A stretch of 64,000 bases of DNA. It comes from Cryptomeria japonica. Lineage: Eukaryota; Streptophyta; Pinopsida; Cupressales; Cupressaceae. Numbering within the stretch: position 1 is the first letter of the stretch; each line of letters starts with the position of its first letter. The notes beneath the pieces are model-generated. The model saw nothing but the letters and a program-made list of their open reading frames with translations. It was not told the DNA's origin and made no database searches. Where the stretch lies: the NCBI RefSeq assembly GCF_030272615.1, contig NC_081406.1:474112900-474176899 (forward strand), written 5' to 3'. This document shows, piece by piece, positions 46,925-59,335 of the stretch. Made by a program: the position numbers and the translations under genes.

Positions 46925-47240
46925 TAGTATTTGTAGATAGGTAGATGGAGATGTTAAAAAGAAAAGTAGAAATAAGTAGATGGAGACGAGATATAGAATG
47001 AGAGGGCGATATGGAGAGAGATAGAGAAGATAAAGTGATAGAAAGAGATGTAAGAGATAAGTATATATGGAGGGAGAGATAAATATAAAGATAGAAATAT
47101 GAAGTGATATATAGAGGTAGAGAGAGATATCTAGATATAGTGATAGAGAGAGCTAAGAGACAATAACATAGACATATAGGGGTAGATTGTAGAAGAATTA
47201 TGGAGAGAGAGATGGAGAGGAAAAGAGAAGAAATAAAATA
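46925..47240. repeat. GAGATA-rich low-complexity tract
   Basis: The plus strand is dominated by 'gagata', 'agagag' and 'gatata' words for about 300 bp, 0.5 kb upstream of the RZ-1-like gene. GAGA-type tracts can bind BPC/BBR factors in plants, but no such role is shown here. Confidence 0.75.
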
Positions 47241-48649
47241 TTATTATAAAATTGAACATAAATATAATTAAATTTTAAAAATTAAAATTGTACTATAAAT
47301 AAAATATTGAAAAAATATAAACTATATTAAAATTGTTAAAGCTAAAATTTTAGCTTTTATATTTAAAAATAAAGTGAAACTAAACTCAACAATAATTATC
47401 ATATTCTAGTGTTTATTTTTGCTCAAATAAAAATTTAAATATTAATATATTGTTGTGTAAATAAGTATCGAATTTATTATAAACATTTTTAAAAGATATA
47501 TTTCTTTAGATACTTTTACATAAATATATGTAAGACATCTATATTAATACAATAGACAAATCATTAAACATGGGTAAAAGAGGTTCAATTTTATTTTTTG
47601 TGAGTTTTTAGTAATATATAAAATTTATTTCCTCAAAAAATATAAAACTAAACATATTCATTACATTTAATTCTTTAATTTAAGATAATTTGAAATTTAA
47701 TTTTTTGTGAGTTTTTAGTAATATATAAAATTTATTTCCTCAAAAAATATAAAACTAAACATATTCATTACATTTAATTCTTTAATTTAAGATAATTTGA
47801 AATTTTATTTTTTGTAAGTTTTTAGTAATATATAAAATTTATTTCCTCAAAAAATATAAAACTAAACATATTCATTACATTTAATTCTTTAATTTAAGAT
47901 AATTTGAATTTGAATTTGCATCTTTATAAGTAAATCTATAATAAGCATGTGGAACGAATATCTTTATAAGTAAATATAGTACAGGTATATCAATATACTT
48001 TGGAATTATAAATATTTTTTAAAAAATTTACTTCCACTCTAAACAATGAAATTGGACTTTCACGGTCTCAATTAGCGAATGAGTCGACATGCTTATTAAA
48101 TGAGACAGCCCGATCAAGTTCAAAGATAATAGTTATAATTTTGTAAAGTATACGAGTGGGTTTTTCGAAGGCGTGCACAGCAAGGATGTATATTATGTCA
48201 TCATTTACAACTATTCCACTAATAAATGATGTACCGTAGTAATAAATGATGTATCTGACATAATAATGTGATTTTTTTGTGAAATATTTGAATTTCATAG
48301 TTACATAAATCAATAAAAATTAAGAAAAATAGTATTTTTATCATCAGTTAAAATAAAAAATAATTTTACACTAGAGAATTTTTATTGGAAATTTTTTAAT
48401 TTTCAATATTCATTGGTTAAACTAATTGAAAAAAAAATCAATGAATGCAATAGTATCCTGTCTTGGTAGGAACTAATAATATATACGGAAATTAATTTAA
48501 AAAATACATTTTTCAAGAAAGATGTTTCTGGAGGTTTATATTTATTAAATATATATGATTTTGTAACAATCATGATGTAACATTAATTTAGTCAATAATT
48601 ATATAATATTATATTATTAGATTGTAAAATATTATAATCTTAATATTGA
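47241..48649. other. AT-rich DNA, no gene
   Basis: Apart from the 107 bp repeat this stretch holds only AT-rich sequence with short chance frames. Confidence 0.45.
47588..47911. repeat. 107 bp tandem repeat, three copies
   Basis: 'gtttttagtaatatataaaa' begins at 47604, 47711 and 47818, exactly 107 bp apart, and each full unit is almost identical. Confidence 0.95.
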
Positions 48650-49656
48650 TATAGAGTTAGAGTTGGAGTTGGAGTTGGAGATATAATTATGGTTAGGGTT
48701 ATAATTAGAGATATAATTAAGGTGAGTATGTTAATGAATTTAGGTTAGGGTTAGGGTTAGGAATAGAGATACAAAGGGTTAGGGTTAGGATAGGATTACA
48801 ATTATATATAAAATTGGGGTTAGCAATAGGATTAGAGCTTGGTAATTTAACATATATTTAATACTAACACTAATTCTTATTAAACCCTAACCCTAACCTT
48901 AATCGCAATTAAACCTTAACATTAATTTCACCCTATTCTTAACCCTATCTTTATTTCTAATGGTAATCTTAACCAGTATTATAACCCTATTCATAATCTT
49001 ATTTGGAAAACTAACCTTGACCCTGATTGAATCCTAACTTTAACCTTAACCCTAATCATAACCCTATTTAAATCATAACAATAAACCTCATTAAACCATA
49101 AAATTTGTTTATCTTAAGCCTTAACCTTAATCCCAACCCCAAACCTAACTATACCCTTACCCTAACCCTAAATCTAATTCTAACTATATTTGTAACTATA
49201 ATCCTAAACCTATCTGTAACCCTAATAAAAATCTAATCATAATATTAACTGCAATTAAATCAAAACCCTAATTAAACCCTAACTTTAACACTTATTAAAC
49301 CTTGACTAGATTGAATATTAGCCCTAACCATAATTGAAACCCTGTCTCCAATTTAATTCTAACCTTGACCTTAATTGAATTATAACCTTAACCCCATTTG
49401 AACCCTAACCATAATTTTACCCTAACCCTATTTCAGTTGTAGCCCTAACCCTAATTAAATCCTAACTATATTTGAAGCCTATTGATGACCTTAATTAAAT
49501 GTTAATTCCAAATCTAAATAAACCCTAACTTTAATATTATTAAATGACAACTCAAATTGAACACTAACCTTAACCTTAATCCTTACCCTTATTGAAACCT
49601 AACCCTAATTTAATCATAACCCTGATGTTATCTCTAATTATAATTCTAACCCTAAT
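48650..49656. repeat. Degenerate telomere-like repeats with strand switch
   Basis: From about 48650 to 48850 the plus strand reads G-rich (GGTTAGGGTTAGGGTTAGG near 48745-48763 and GGGTTAGGGTTAGG near 48777). After a short AT-rich spacer it reads C-rich (CCCTAACCCTAA words) from about 48884 to 49656. Intact words have a 6-base period (TTAGGG), whereas the usual plant telomere is TTTAGGG. Most units are mutated and spaced by 'att(g/a)aa'. The array continues after the Ty3 element. Confidence 0.75.
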
Positions 49657-49661
49657 CTAAC

Positions 49662-50164
49662 TGTAGTCACATAAATCTGTCCACTTAATTAAATGAATAT
49701 TTAGTATTTATTTGATTATTTAACCATCAAAAATTAATTAATTAAACTGATATTTAATTAATTTATCCTCAACCTCTTCTCCTATTGATTAAATAAATTG
49801 TTTAATTTATTTAAATTAATTCATTAAGCCACATTCAAAACCAATTAAATGAATAAAACATATTTATTTAATTTAACCCCCTTTCCTCTTTTAAATAAAT
49901 AATTAAAACATTTATTTAAATCCCTAATCTATCCCCCACTTGCATTCTCCTCCAAATGCAAGTTGCAACCACAATTGAAATAAATTAATTTTATTTTAAT
50001 TAAAATCCTATTTTCCCTCACCCACCAAACCCACTTGCAATCCTAAATCCCCTTCTAGACTCTTCTAACCACTTTCTAAGTTCTTCTAATCATTCCTAAT
50101 TAGCCTAAACCCATCCCCTAATTATTGTCACATTCCTAAGCAACTTGGAGTCACTTCTCAAAGC
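49662..50164 (+). repeat. Truncated 5' LTR of the Ty3 element
   Basis: Begins TGTAGTCACATAAAT and follows the 3' LTR (54508 onward) closely until '..tcacttctcaaagc', where the 3' LTR goes on 'ctcaaagtc' but this copy jumps to pol. Confidence 0.93.
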
Positions 50165-52290
50165 AGAAAGGAAAGAATGTGATGTATACTATATCTCTCA
50201 CACATTGGTAGGCTATGAACTCAATTACACACCTATTGAGCGAGCTTACCTAGCAGTTATCTTGGCAGCCACCAAATTGAGGCACTACATATTGACACAC
50301 AAGGTACAACTCATTTCTAAAATTGATTCACTCAAGTACCTACTCAGCATTGACAGGTCGCTTGGCCAAATGGGTTATGATCTTGAGTGAATTTAATATA
50401 GTATGTGGACCGCAAGGCTATCAAGGGGCAAGTTATTGCAGATCAATTGGTCGATGCACCCCTCATAGATGACCTTCCTCTTGTTTCAAACTTTCCAAAT
50501 GAAGAGATCTTCATGATCACAGCAACACAACCTTGGAAGCTATACTTTGATAGCTCATATACTAGACATGGCTCGGGGGCAGGCATTCTTTTCATCACAC
50601 CTCAAGGTGACAGCATCCCGAAGTCATACAAGCTCACTTTTCCATGCACCAATAATATAGCAAAATATGAGGCCTTGATCACAGGACTCAAATTGGCTAT
50701 GCAATGGCATCTCAAAGAGCTACAGGTATATGGAGATTCTCAGCTAGTCATCCGACAAGTCACAGATGAGTACCAAACTAAGGATGATAAGCTTATGCCA
50801 TATAAAAGGGATGATGGATAGTTACAAAGAATCATTTACAACTATCACCTTTGAGCAAGTACCTAGAGATCAGAATCGAGTTGCTGACGCAATGGCTACA
50901 ATTGTATCTCTCCTAGATCTTCTGCAAAATTCGACACGCTACGAGTTCTTGGTAGAACAACTTTGGATCCCCGCATATGATATCCCCAAAACTAAAATGA
51001 TATGTCATGTTGTCGGTTTTGAATCCCCATGGTATGGTGATTTATTCACTTACCTCCGTGATCACACACTTCCTCCCAACCAATCCAATAACCAACACAA
51101 AACCTTCATACGCCAAACCACTCGATACACCATCATTGTCAAAACCCTATACTGGCGAAGTCTTGATGGTACTCTCATTCCATGTCTAGAACAGGACGAG
51201 ATAACAAAGGCCTTGGAAGAGGCACATGAAGGAATTTGTGGGGCTCACTCCAGCGGTCCTTCCTTAGCAAAGAAAATCATGTGCGCTGGATATTGTTGGC
51301 CATCCATGGATTAAGACTCCTATTATTTGTCAGAAAATGCAAGAAGTGCCAAGTACACGGAGACTTGATACATGCACCAACACAGGAATTGCAACCAATC
51401 ATAACACCATGGCCCTTTTGTCAATGGGGACTTGACCTTGTGGGTAAAATCCATCCATCTTCATCCAACAACCACAAATTTATCATTACCGCCACTGAAT
51501 ACTTCACAAAGTGGATCAAAACTGTTCCACTTACCCAAGTCAACGACAAGTAGATCGCCTCATTCATCCTTAATTACATCATTTGTCGGTATGATGTACC
51601 CATGTCCATCATCACAGATAACAAGCTTCCTTTCAAAAATCAGGATGTTTGTGAGCTTTGTGAGAAGTTTCACATCCAACACCGCTTTTTCACCCCCTAT
51701 TACCCATAAGGCAATGGTCAGGTCGAAGCATCAAACAAGAACATATTAAGAATCCTCAAGAAAATGGTCAATGATGCTAGTCGTGATTGGCACATTCAAT
51801 TAAATCCAACACTATGGGTGTATCGAACTAGCATTCGAACCCCTATAGGCGCAACTCCCTACTCATTGGTCTATGGAGCAGAAGCCATTCTTCCTATTGA
51901 GGTTGAGATACCATCTCTATGGGTTTACTTGCACAATTTGATAGATGATGAAGCGTACTGATTCTCCCGTCTTCAAGACTTGGAACTACTTGATGAAAGG
52001 CGACAAGTTGCATACAACCACCTCAAGGCCTATCAGCGGGGAATGAGTAAAAGCTACAATCATCGGGTTAAACCTCGTACATTTGAGGCAGGTTATCTTG
52101 TTCTCAGAGAGAATCCTTGTAACCAACCAAACAAAGAACATCAAGGCAAGTTTGAATCAAACTGATTGGGTCCATATGTTATCACTATTGTATTTGGGTC
52201 TGGGGCATACCAGTTGACAACTTCAAAAGGGGAACCGCTAGCAGATCTGATCAACAAAATGCACCTCAAACGGTTTAATACATAAACTGT
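50165..52290 (+). pseudogene. Ty3 pol remnant: RNase H, second RNase H, integrase
   Basis: 50165-50390 ends the RT-linked RNase H (VGYELNYTPIERAYLAVI, LRHYILTHKVQL), then a frameshift. 50405-50820 is the connection plus the second RNase H: LYFDSS (catalytic Asp), NNIAKYEAL (the usual catalytic Glu is Lys here) and VYGDSQLV (Asp). Integrase starts near 51100 with the zinc site (EEAHEGICGAH, CKKCQ), then the D,D,E core: WGLDLVG, SIITDN and GNGQVEASNK, then VYRTSIRTPIGATPYSLVYGAEA, ending near 52290 after a GPYV-like block. Stops after PSMD (51315) and VNDK (51553), one within the core at about 51709 and one at about 52165, plus frameshifts, make it inactive. Confidence 0.9.
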
Positions 52291-54507
52291 AAAGAGCATC
52301 AGGATCCATCATATATCAAAAACATTCATAAAAATGTCCTAAAGAAAATACAAAAAAATAAAAAAAAAGTAAAGAAAAGTCATCCATCCAAACGGTGAAC
52401 AACCACTGTGGTGGCACCTTGGGTAAGTACGATGGTGAAAACCTAGAAAATAGGCACCACTCATAAAGGCTATGGCTCCATTGTCTTTGAGACTTGTTGC
52501 AATCACATCCATTCATTCATCATTTACACCATGGCTTGTTATTGATTTGCAATCAGGGTTATTACTTCATGTGTCTTGCATCCTGCTCTCAAAGTGATGT
52601 CTAAACTGGGGGAAATACTCTTAGCCTATTTGATGGAAGTGCATTCTACATTACTTGTGATTCATGGAGTTCTTCATTCAAAACTGTCTGGAAAGAATAC
52701 CAAAAACATCTGTAAAAACTCATAAAATACCAAAAACATTCAAAAACACTCACAAAATCCAAAAACATGATAAAACATCAAAATTCAATCAAAAACATGG
52801 CAACACATACAATCCTTTGTGCATACACATCACAATAGACACCAAACAAACATTTTGAGCGACCCACATAATGATCACTTATCAAATCAACCAATCAAGC
52901 AAAACAAGTACACACAACTGTCTTAAACAAGGATGAATCCTTCCTTACAAAAACAAAGACATGATAACATTTTCTTTGACAAGGAAATTTTGTTTAAGCT
53001 ATCAAGTACTTGATTGATTTGTTAGTTATTTATTCATTTCTATCAGGTTCCTATGCTACTCTGAGATATCCACAAGTGATTAGAGTAGCTGGGATGGTTC
53101 CTAAGTATCGTTTTGTTTGTTGTCTGCGGATTGTTCCAATGAAGTTCTGGGGCATGTACTAATGGTGTCTACGTGGGAAGTTCACTAAGCTACGTGATCA
53201 TATGCAAAAATCTAGTCATGGATCACTATGACTTACTGACTACAACGTATACCTCAACCATTTGCGCATGAACCAAAATGGAGGGTCACTTTCTTTTACT
53301 TGTCTTAAATGCTTTCTTACAAGTGAAATGCTCCAAACTTGGTTCCTACTACGTCGACCAAGAACGATACTACCATGCTCAACAAGGAAAATAAAGCACT
53401 GTGAATACTCTATGGAACGTCATTTCATCTCATCTGTATATATTGCATTATGTTGCATTCCATCCATCCATGCATCCATACAGCTGCATATCATTCATAC
53501 ATAGTCATGACAATGCATACTCTCTTTTGTTGATCCTCTTTCATAGGAATGGGTCTTAGGTCCTCCATACCTTCTATTAACATTGAAACGCCCCCCCCTC
53601 ACCCTCCCTATCTCAGTCATCAGAATCACATACCCTACTTCATGTCCCATCAATCCAACCAAGCCACGTTCATCACCATCCATCTCTAACAGGAGGAGTT
53701 GCGTGCCCCATCCTCGGTCATCCTATAAGCCAAGCAAGTTACTCTGTCTACAAAGGTACATCAACTCATGCACACCTAGACTATCAAAAGATACTTTGAT
53801 CAAGTATCTTCGGGTCTCAATAGGTAATCAATCATGGCAAACCTAGACTACAACAGGCATTTATCACAATGACCTAGTCTCAACGGGGCTGCTATGATTC
53901 ACCACAAACAACCTACAACGCAAACACTATCAATTGATCAACCAATCAAACACAATCACAACAAACAATTACATCAATTATCTAAGTCTCAATGAGTATT
54001 TTGCTTCAGATACCCTGACTTCATCAGGCAATTACATCAATTGTCTAAGTCACAACATGTCACTTTGATTCACTTACTCAGACTTTATCTTGTCCAAGCG
54101 AACGACTGACATCAACTGTCATGCTTTGACTCGACCAGGGCAATTCAATCGAATGCATCAAATTATCCAACCAATTTTGATCAATTATATAGCATCAATC
54201 AAAAGCACACACTACCTTTGCACTATATCTCTTGCATGACCTAAGGGTACTCGTTGGCTTGCCCTTTCTCCGTTTTCACTCCGATTTCTTCCATTCTTTC
54301 ACCATTCTTTCTCATTTCTTCTCTTCTACCTCCCCTCCATTTCTTTCTCTTTTTCGAGAGATCGCCCGATTTTTCACAATTTTTCGGCCCATCTCTCTAG
54401 GGGGCATACCACCCTTTAAATTAACATTTATGGGGCATATTTCTTCACACCTATTTTTCTTTCTTTGGAACGATGCGATAAACCGCACCATCTCAAAGAG
54501 GGGCAAA
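52291..54507 (+). other. Non-coding 3' internal region of the Ty3 element
   Basis: There is no domain between integrase and the polypurine tract. A long untranslated stretch here is common in Tat-lineage elements. The open frames at 53262, 53583 and 54232 show no known motif. The tract AAAGAGGGGCAAA (54495-54507) primes plus-strand synthesis and abuts the LTR. Confidence 0.6.
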
Positions 54508-55992
54508 TGTAGTCACATAAATTTGTCCACTTAATTAAATGAATATTTAGTATTTATTTGATTGTTTAACCATAAAAAATCAGTTAATTAAATTGATATT
54601 TAATTAATTTATCCTCAACCTCTTCTCCTATTAATTAAATAAATTATTCAATTTATTTAAATTAATTCATTAAGCCACATTCAAAATCAATTAAATGAAT
54701 AAAACATATTTATTTAATTTAACCCCCTTTCCTCTTTTAAATAAATAATTAAAACATTTATTTAAACCCCTAATCTACCCCCCCCACTTGCATTCTCCTA
54801 CAAATGCAAGTTGCAACCACAATTGAAATAAATTAATTTTATTTTAATTAAAATCATATTTTACCTCACCCTCCAAACCCACTTGCAATCCTAAATCCCC
54901 TTCTAGACTCTTCTAACCACTTTCTAAGTTCTTCTAATCATTCCTAATTAGTCTAAACCCATCCCCTAATTATTGTCACTTTCCTAAGTGACTTGGAGTC
55001 ACTTCTCAAAGCCTCAAAGTCTTTGAATAGCATTTTTTTGCTTTATGTATTCAACAAGTTAACCCCTAAAGTCTTCCAAACCTCTAATGGCTCTTACATT
55101 ACCATTTACGGCTCTTACATAACCATTTATGGTTAATTCAACTCACCCACATGGTTAGAGACTTTCCCTCTAACTCAACCCTTATTTAACTCATGGGTCT
55201 CTTCAAACATTTATTGCTTTGACCATGGTTATCCTCACTAACTCTTGCACAAGAGTTTATCCATTGGATAAAAGGCATTATTTATTGGATAATGGCTTTA
55301 TTCATTCAACTCAACATTAACCCTACCTCCCAAGTTAACCTTCAAGTCATGTCAAGCATTTAATGCTTCCTCCCTCTCATCTCAAGCCATCTCGTGATGA
55401 CATTTGTCATCCTGGGATTGGATTGAAAACCCTCACATGGATCATAAACCCATCAATCCTGACCCTTATTGAGATTACTCAATCTCAACCATCCATTTCT
55501 CTATTTTTCCTATAAATAGAGCCCATTTCTTCATAAGCTTAAAATCCAGAAATCTTGTATGCATCTAAGTTATAATGAATTTGAGAGAGCATTTTAGAGT
55601 AAAATCATAATCCACAGTTTGTCTTTTGGTTAAAACTGATAATAGCTTAATTAACTCATGTTTACTCATTGCTAGCTTGCATTTGCATATTTTCATAATC
55701 ATCTTCAATCTTGATTCTCCATAAGACTTCCATAGTAGTGCAAAGTTGAGAGCTACACTCATGTGGAACTTGGAGAGGAGAGGAACAAGGGAGGAGTAGC
55801 TATAAACATCTTGGTTAGAATTTGGAGGAGTGTAGTTTATCTCTTTAGTATTTGCATGCTTGTCATTACATGTTTAATATCTCTCTTGATATGCCTGTTT
55901 AGGATAGTCTTTGGTTGCTAACACTAACGTGCGAACTTTCTTCTTGTGTTGTCATGTTTCTATGACTTTCTAATCATTTTTGCATAGCATCA
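54508..55992 (+). repeat. 3' LTR of the Ty3 element
   Basis: 1,485 bp, TGTAGTCAC...GCATAGCATCA, followed by TSD CTAAC. It contains a TATA box near 55511. About its first 500 bp match the truncated 5' LTR. Confidence 0.93.
55511..55518 (+). promoter_or_regulatory. TATA box in the Ty3 LTR
   Basis: TATAAATA in the context CCTATAAATAGAGCCC, about 1 kb into the LTR. The same word is found in the solo LTR at 62643-62650 (minus). It probably marks the start of the R region about 30 bp downstream. Confidence 0.7.
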
Positions 55993-55997
55993 CTAAC

Positions 55998-56275
55998 ATT
56001 AAATCTAACCTTAATTGAACCCTAACGCTAACCTTGTTAAATGCTAATCTAACATCAATCCTAACCCTAATCTTATCTTTAATTCTAATTCTAACCCTAA
56101 CCTTAACCCTAATATAACATTAAATCTAGTCCTAATTAAACCTCAATACTAACCATGTTTAAACCCTAATATAACATTAACCCTAACCCTAATTAATCCC
56201 TAGCCTTAACCTTATTTGAACCCTAACCATAATTAAACACTAAACCTTACCCTAACTCAAATATTTTTCTTATAA
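55998..56275. repeat. Right part of the telomere-like array
   Basis: CCCTAA-type words resume directly after the TSD and fade out near 56275 ('aaccctaatataacattaac', 'ccctaaccctaattaatccc'). This shows that the Ty3 element split one array. Confidence 0.75.
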
Positions 56276-56329
56276 CCCCAATTTTATTCTAAATCTTTTT
56301 GCTTCCTCGAGACAATTTTGTATCTACAA

Positions 56330-57876
56330 ATGAGTTATTTTTCGATCGTGCAGATGATTGATAATAAGGTTAGAATCACTTTCAATGATAAGATTTAGAG
56401 CTTCCAACTAAATCCCAACTTAAGGCCCAAAGTAAGACATCTGATTTCAACTATATTATTCAAATCAATACCCATAAAGTGAGTACCTAGCGTCACTACC
56501 GTACCCTCATAATATCTATTGAGAGCACTAGTCCAAACAATCCCAAATTATTCTTGGAAGTCAAATCAAAGTTCAATTTGACCCACTTAACTGTTAGAGA
56601 ACATCAATGGTCACCACATTCTTTTTCCAAACTTTAGGAAAAGAGCAGTAAAAAAATTCCTAATCTTAGGCCAACTCCTCAAACTAGAAATATCATAGGG
56701 ATTACCTTGTTTTGATTTAGAGTTGTTAAGTGAAATAATGATTCTAGAGCATGCCTCTATGATCTCCTAAATTTTTTCTTATGTCTTCTCCTTGGGATTG
56801 AAAATTTATTTATTTTGTTCCAACCAAAATTTCAAGAGTATGAAGCTTGGAGCCATTCCCCTTAACTCTTTAAGGAAATTAAGAACCATTAGTTATCTCC
56901 AAGCTTCCAAACTATCTATAAGGGGGTTTGGAACACCCACTCAAGATTAAAATTGTTTAGAAATATATTCCAAATACCCTTCTTAAAATCACATTGTAGA
57001 GTTATGTGAGAGCAGAGTTCCTCATTAGTCATAGAGAGAACATCAACTAGGACCAAAAAGGCCCCTTCTTAAGAGATTGTCCCAAGTGAGGATTTGTGAA
57101 TGGCATATAAGCCAAAGAAGAATAAAATTGGTTGAGCCTTTGAATGCCAAATCTTATCCCAAACAAAAGGTGGATTCCTAGGGGAAAGAAGCTTACAATA
57201 TCCATTCTTGACAAAATTGAACCTCCTCCCTTCCTAATTATAACTGAAAAGACTGTTATCTTTCCTCCAAAAAGGCATAAATCTTTGAAGAAAATCTACA
57301 AGATGTATCCTACAAACTTCAAGAATATCTATCAATTTAGGAATAGATCTCCATTTCCTAGAAAGATCTATCTCCACCCTTTCCTCCTCCCAATAGTCAC
57401 GACCCCAAGAATCCTTAAGGATATTCATTACAAGGTGAATATCTTGGAATTCTTGGAGGTTTTATCCAAGATCCAATTATCATACCAAAAGGAAGTACTT
57501 TATCCCTTCTGAACAATCCCAAAGCCAAATTTTCTAATCAAAGTCTCGTTCTCCTTCATTGCTTCCCAAATAATTGATATTTTGGGAACATCATCCCTTC
57601 AAAAGAAGCAAAAAGGGTTGCACTTGATAGATATTTATCTTTGATAATATTGATATAGAAAGCATCTTTACTATAAATGACTCTCTAAGATAACCTTCCT
57701 ACAAAAGCTTGGTTGAAGAGATTAGTGTCCTCGAGGCCAAGAGCACCTTCATTCTTACCTTTACAAGTATGACGCTACAAGACCAAGCAATGTTTAAATT
57801 GATCTCTAGTTCCCCTCCAAAGGAAGTTCTACATGAAAGAGGTACCTTTGGAAATGATTCTTCCTGGGACAATCTG
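56330..57876 (-). pseudogene. LINE 3' half: RT end, zf-RVT, RNase H
   Basis: On the minus strand from 57850 downward, fragments read QFKHCLVL, NEGALGLEDTNLFNQAFVGRLS and DAFYINIIKDKYL (the block after RT in plant LINEs), then WDKIWHSKAQP and a cysteine cluster with NEELCSHITLQCDF (zf-RVT). After that VKWVKLNFDLTSKNNLGLFGLV leads to a weak RNase H with ILTLLSII-like text near 56390. Many stops and shifts are present. The upstream part ends abruptly at 57876, where an LTR begins, so a later insertion removed or displaced the 5' half. It resembles the RNase H-bearing LINE tail in the RZ-1-like intron more than the LINE at 490-7012. Confidence 0.7.
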
Positions 57877-59335
57877 TGATGTCCCCATCTTTAACCTAGA
57901 AAGTTAGCCAACGATAAACAATTATGTGATCAAGGGTGGAAGCCTTGATTAACATCTTCAATTAGATGGGAATCAGAAGATAACAATTTGTACATAGTAC
58001 TTGTGTGGTATGAAATTAGTTAAAGCATCAAAGCAATCAATTAGGTCATCCACAAAACCTAAAATGCTATGACATTAAGTCCTAACACATTCAACAAAGG
58101 AATGAAGACAAAACATTCAAAATAAATGCAAACCATATGCAGATGTTTCCTTCATTGACCTCCATTATTCTTCTTTCTCTTTCAAATGGTTGTGGTTCTC
58201 ACTTAGGAGATGCAAATGAGTAGCAAGCAAGATGATTGACAAGATTAAATTCATAGCGTAAGGATACTGTAAAGGGAAAATTTTGATTTGGGAATTTACA
58301 ACATAGAAAGAGAAATCACCAAATCAATTTTCGCTTTGGGGGAGATTTCCTTTACATTGAAAAGAGGGGAGGAATCCACTAGATTCAATCACAAATTAGA
58401 TAAGGATTTAATACTAAGTGGATTGATTGATTATGATGAGTTTTTCCCTGTTTTGTAATTTGAAATGCTAATTTAGGGTAAAGTGTTGTAATTGAAGATA
58501 AAACTGAGAAAATACTGATTTACAGGTTTGGGATTTTTTCATGTGCCTGGATCAAAGTAATATAAGATGATTTGGATCTATCCTACAAAAATGCTAAGAA
58601 AAATAAAGGACCATGGCGCGGCCTCTCGGTCCCCTGAATTTTCCGCACACCAAAAAGGGTTTTTCCATCTTTGTGTCTAAAGCTTATTTCTAGAAGTATA
58701 GTTGCACACTTGTTTCCTTAGATCTGCAATGAATGATGATGATGCTTTCCTTCTTAAATGTAATCACATATGTTGTATGAAATGGAATGAAAATGAGAAA
58801 ACCCTAACACACACACACACTTGCTTGCAAATGAATGATGTAAAGTTGCTCCACAATTGATGAATAAAGAATATACAACCCTAAAGACCTCTAGAGATGC
58901 TTAATGATGAATTCTTCAATGCTTGTATGCATGATTGCTTGAATGTAGTCTCCTTGCCTTATCCTGGTATATCCAAATGAGAGGGTAAAACCTCCTTATA
59001 TACTTGCCTCTCGTGAAACATATTAATTTTCTGACATAGACCAACATGGAAAAGTAATTCCTGCTCAAATTTGAGATGGAGCCTAGGATCCAAATTAGGC
59101 CCCAATTGAGGAGGACCATGGCATGACACCATGGTCCTAGTGAGGACCAAGATACTACGTCCTAGTCCTATCAAATTGGACCAGGGTTAAGGGGTCCTAG
59201 CAAAGTAAAATATGAAAATATGATGTTTATTGCATGGTAGAGACATAAATAGGTCCCGATCGAGCATGAGGATGAGAAAACTAAGGCGAGGGCCCCAAAT
59301 GCAGTCAAAAGTGCAAAGGGTACAATTTTAGGACA
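57877..59335 (-). mobile_element. 3' LTR of another Ty3-like retrotransposon
   Basis: Read on the minus strand it starts TGTCCTAAAATTG at 59335, directly after a polypurine tract (AGTGGGGGCTAAATTTAG, plus 59336-59353). It ends ..GGGGACATCA at 57877. Its inner part ('gaattcatcattaagcatctc', 'gtgtgtgtgttagggttttc', 'cattgcagatct') resembles LTR A at 11697, so the two belong to one superfamily. The flanking 5 bp at the left is ATCTG. The matching 5' LTR is not in the window. Confidence 0.6.

Larger units (their letters stand above)
49662..55992 (+). mobile_element. Tat-like Ty3 retrotransposon with internal deletion
   Basis: TSD CTAAC is present at 49657-49661 and 55993-55997. The 5' LTR is cut at about 50164 and joins directly to the end of the reverse transcriptase/RNase H region. 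Gag, protease, most of RT, the PBS and two thirds of the 5' LTR are therefore gone. RNase H, a second (archaeal-type) RNase H and integrase remain, followed by 2.2 kb without genes, a polypurine tract (AAAGAGGGGCAAA, 54495-54507) and a complete 1,485 bp 3' LTR. The second RNase H is a hallmark of the plant Tat lineage. The element landed inside the telomere-like array. Confidence 0.9.

Noticed and set aside
48884-49656. True chromosome end (functional telomere)
   Set aside because: Units are heavily mutated, the polarity reverses inside the array, and ordinary sequence continues on both sides.
53495-54534. Possible gene between Ty3 integrase and the 3' LTR (env-like)
   Set aside because: Short frames on both strands have no signal peptide followed by a membrane segment, no conserved motif and no continuity, so an untranslated region is the simpler reading.
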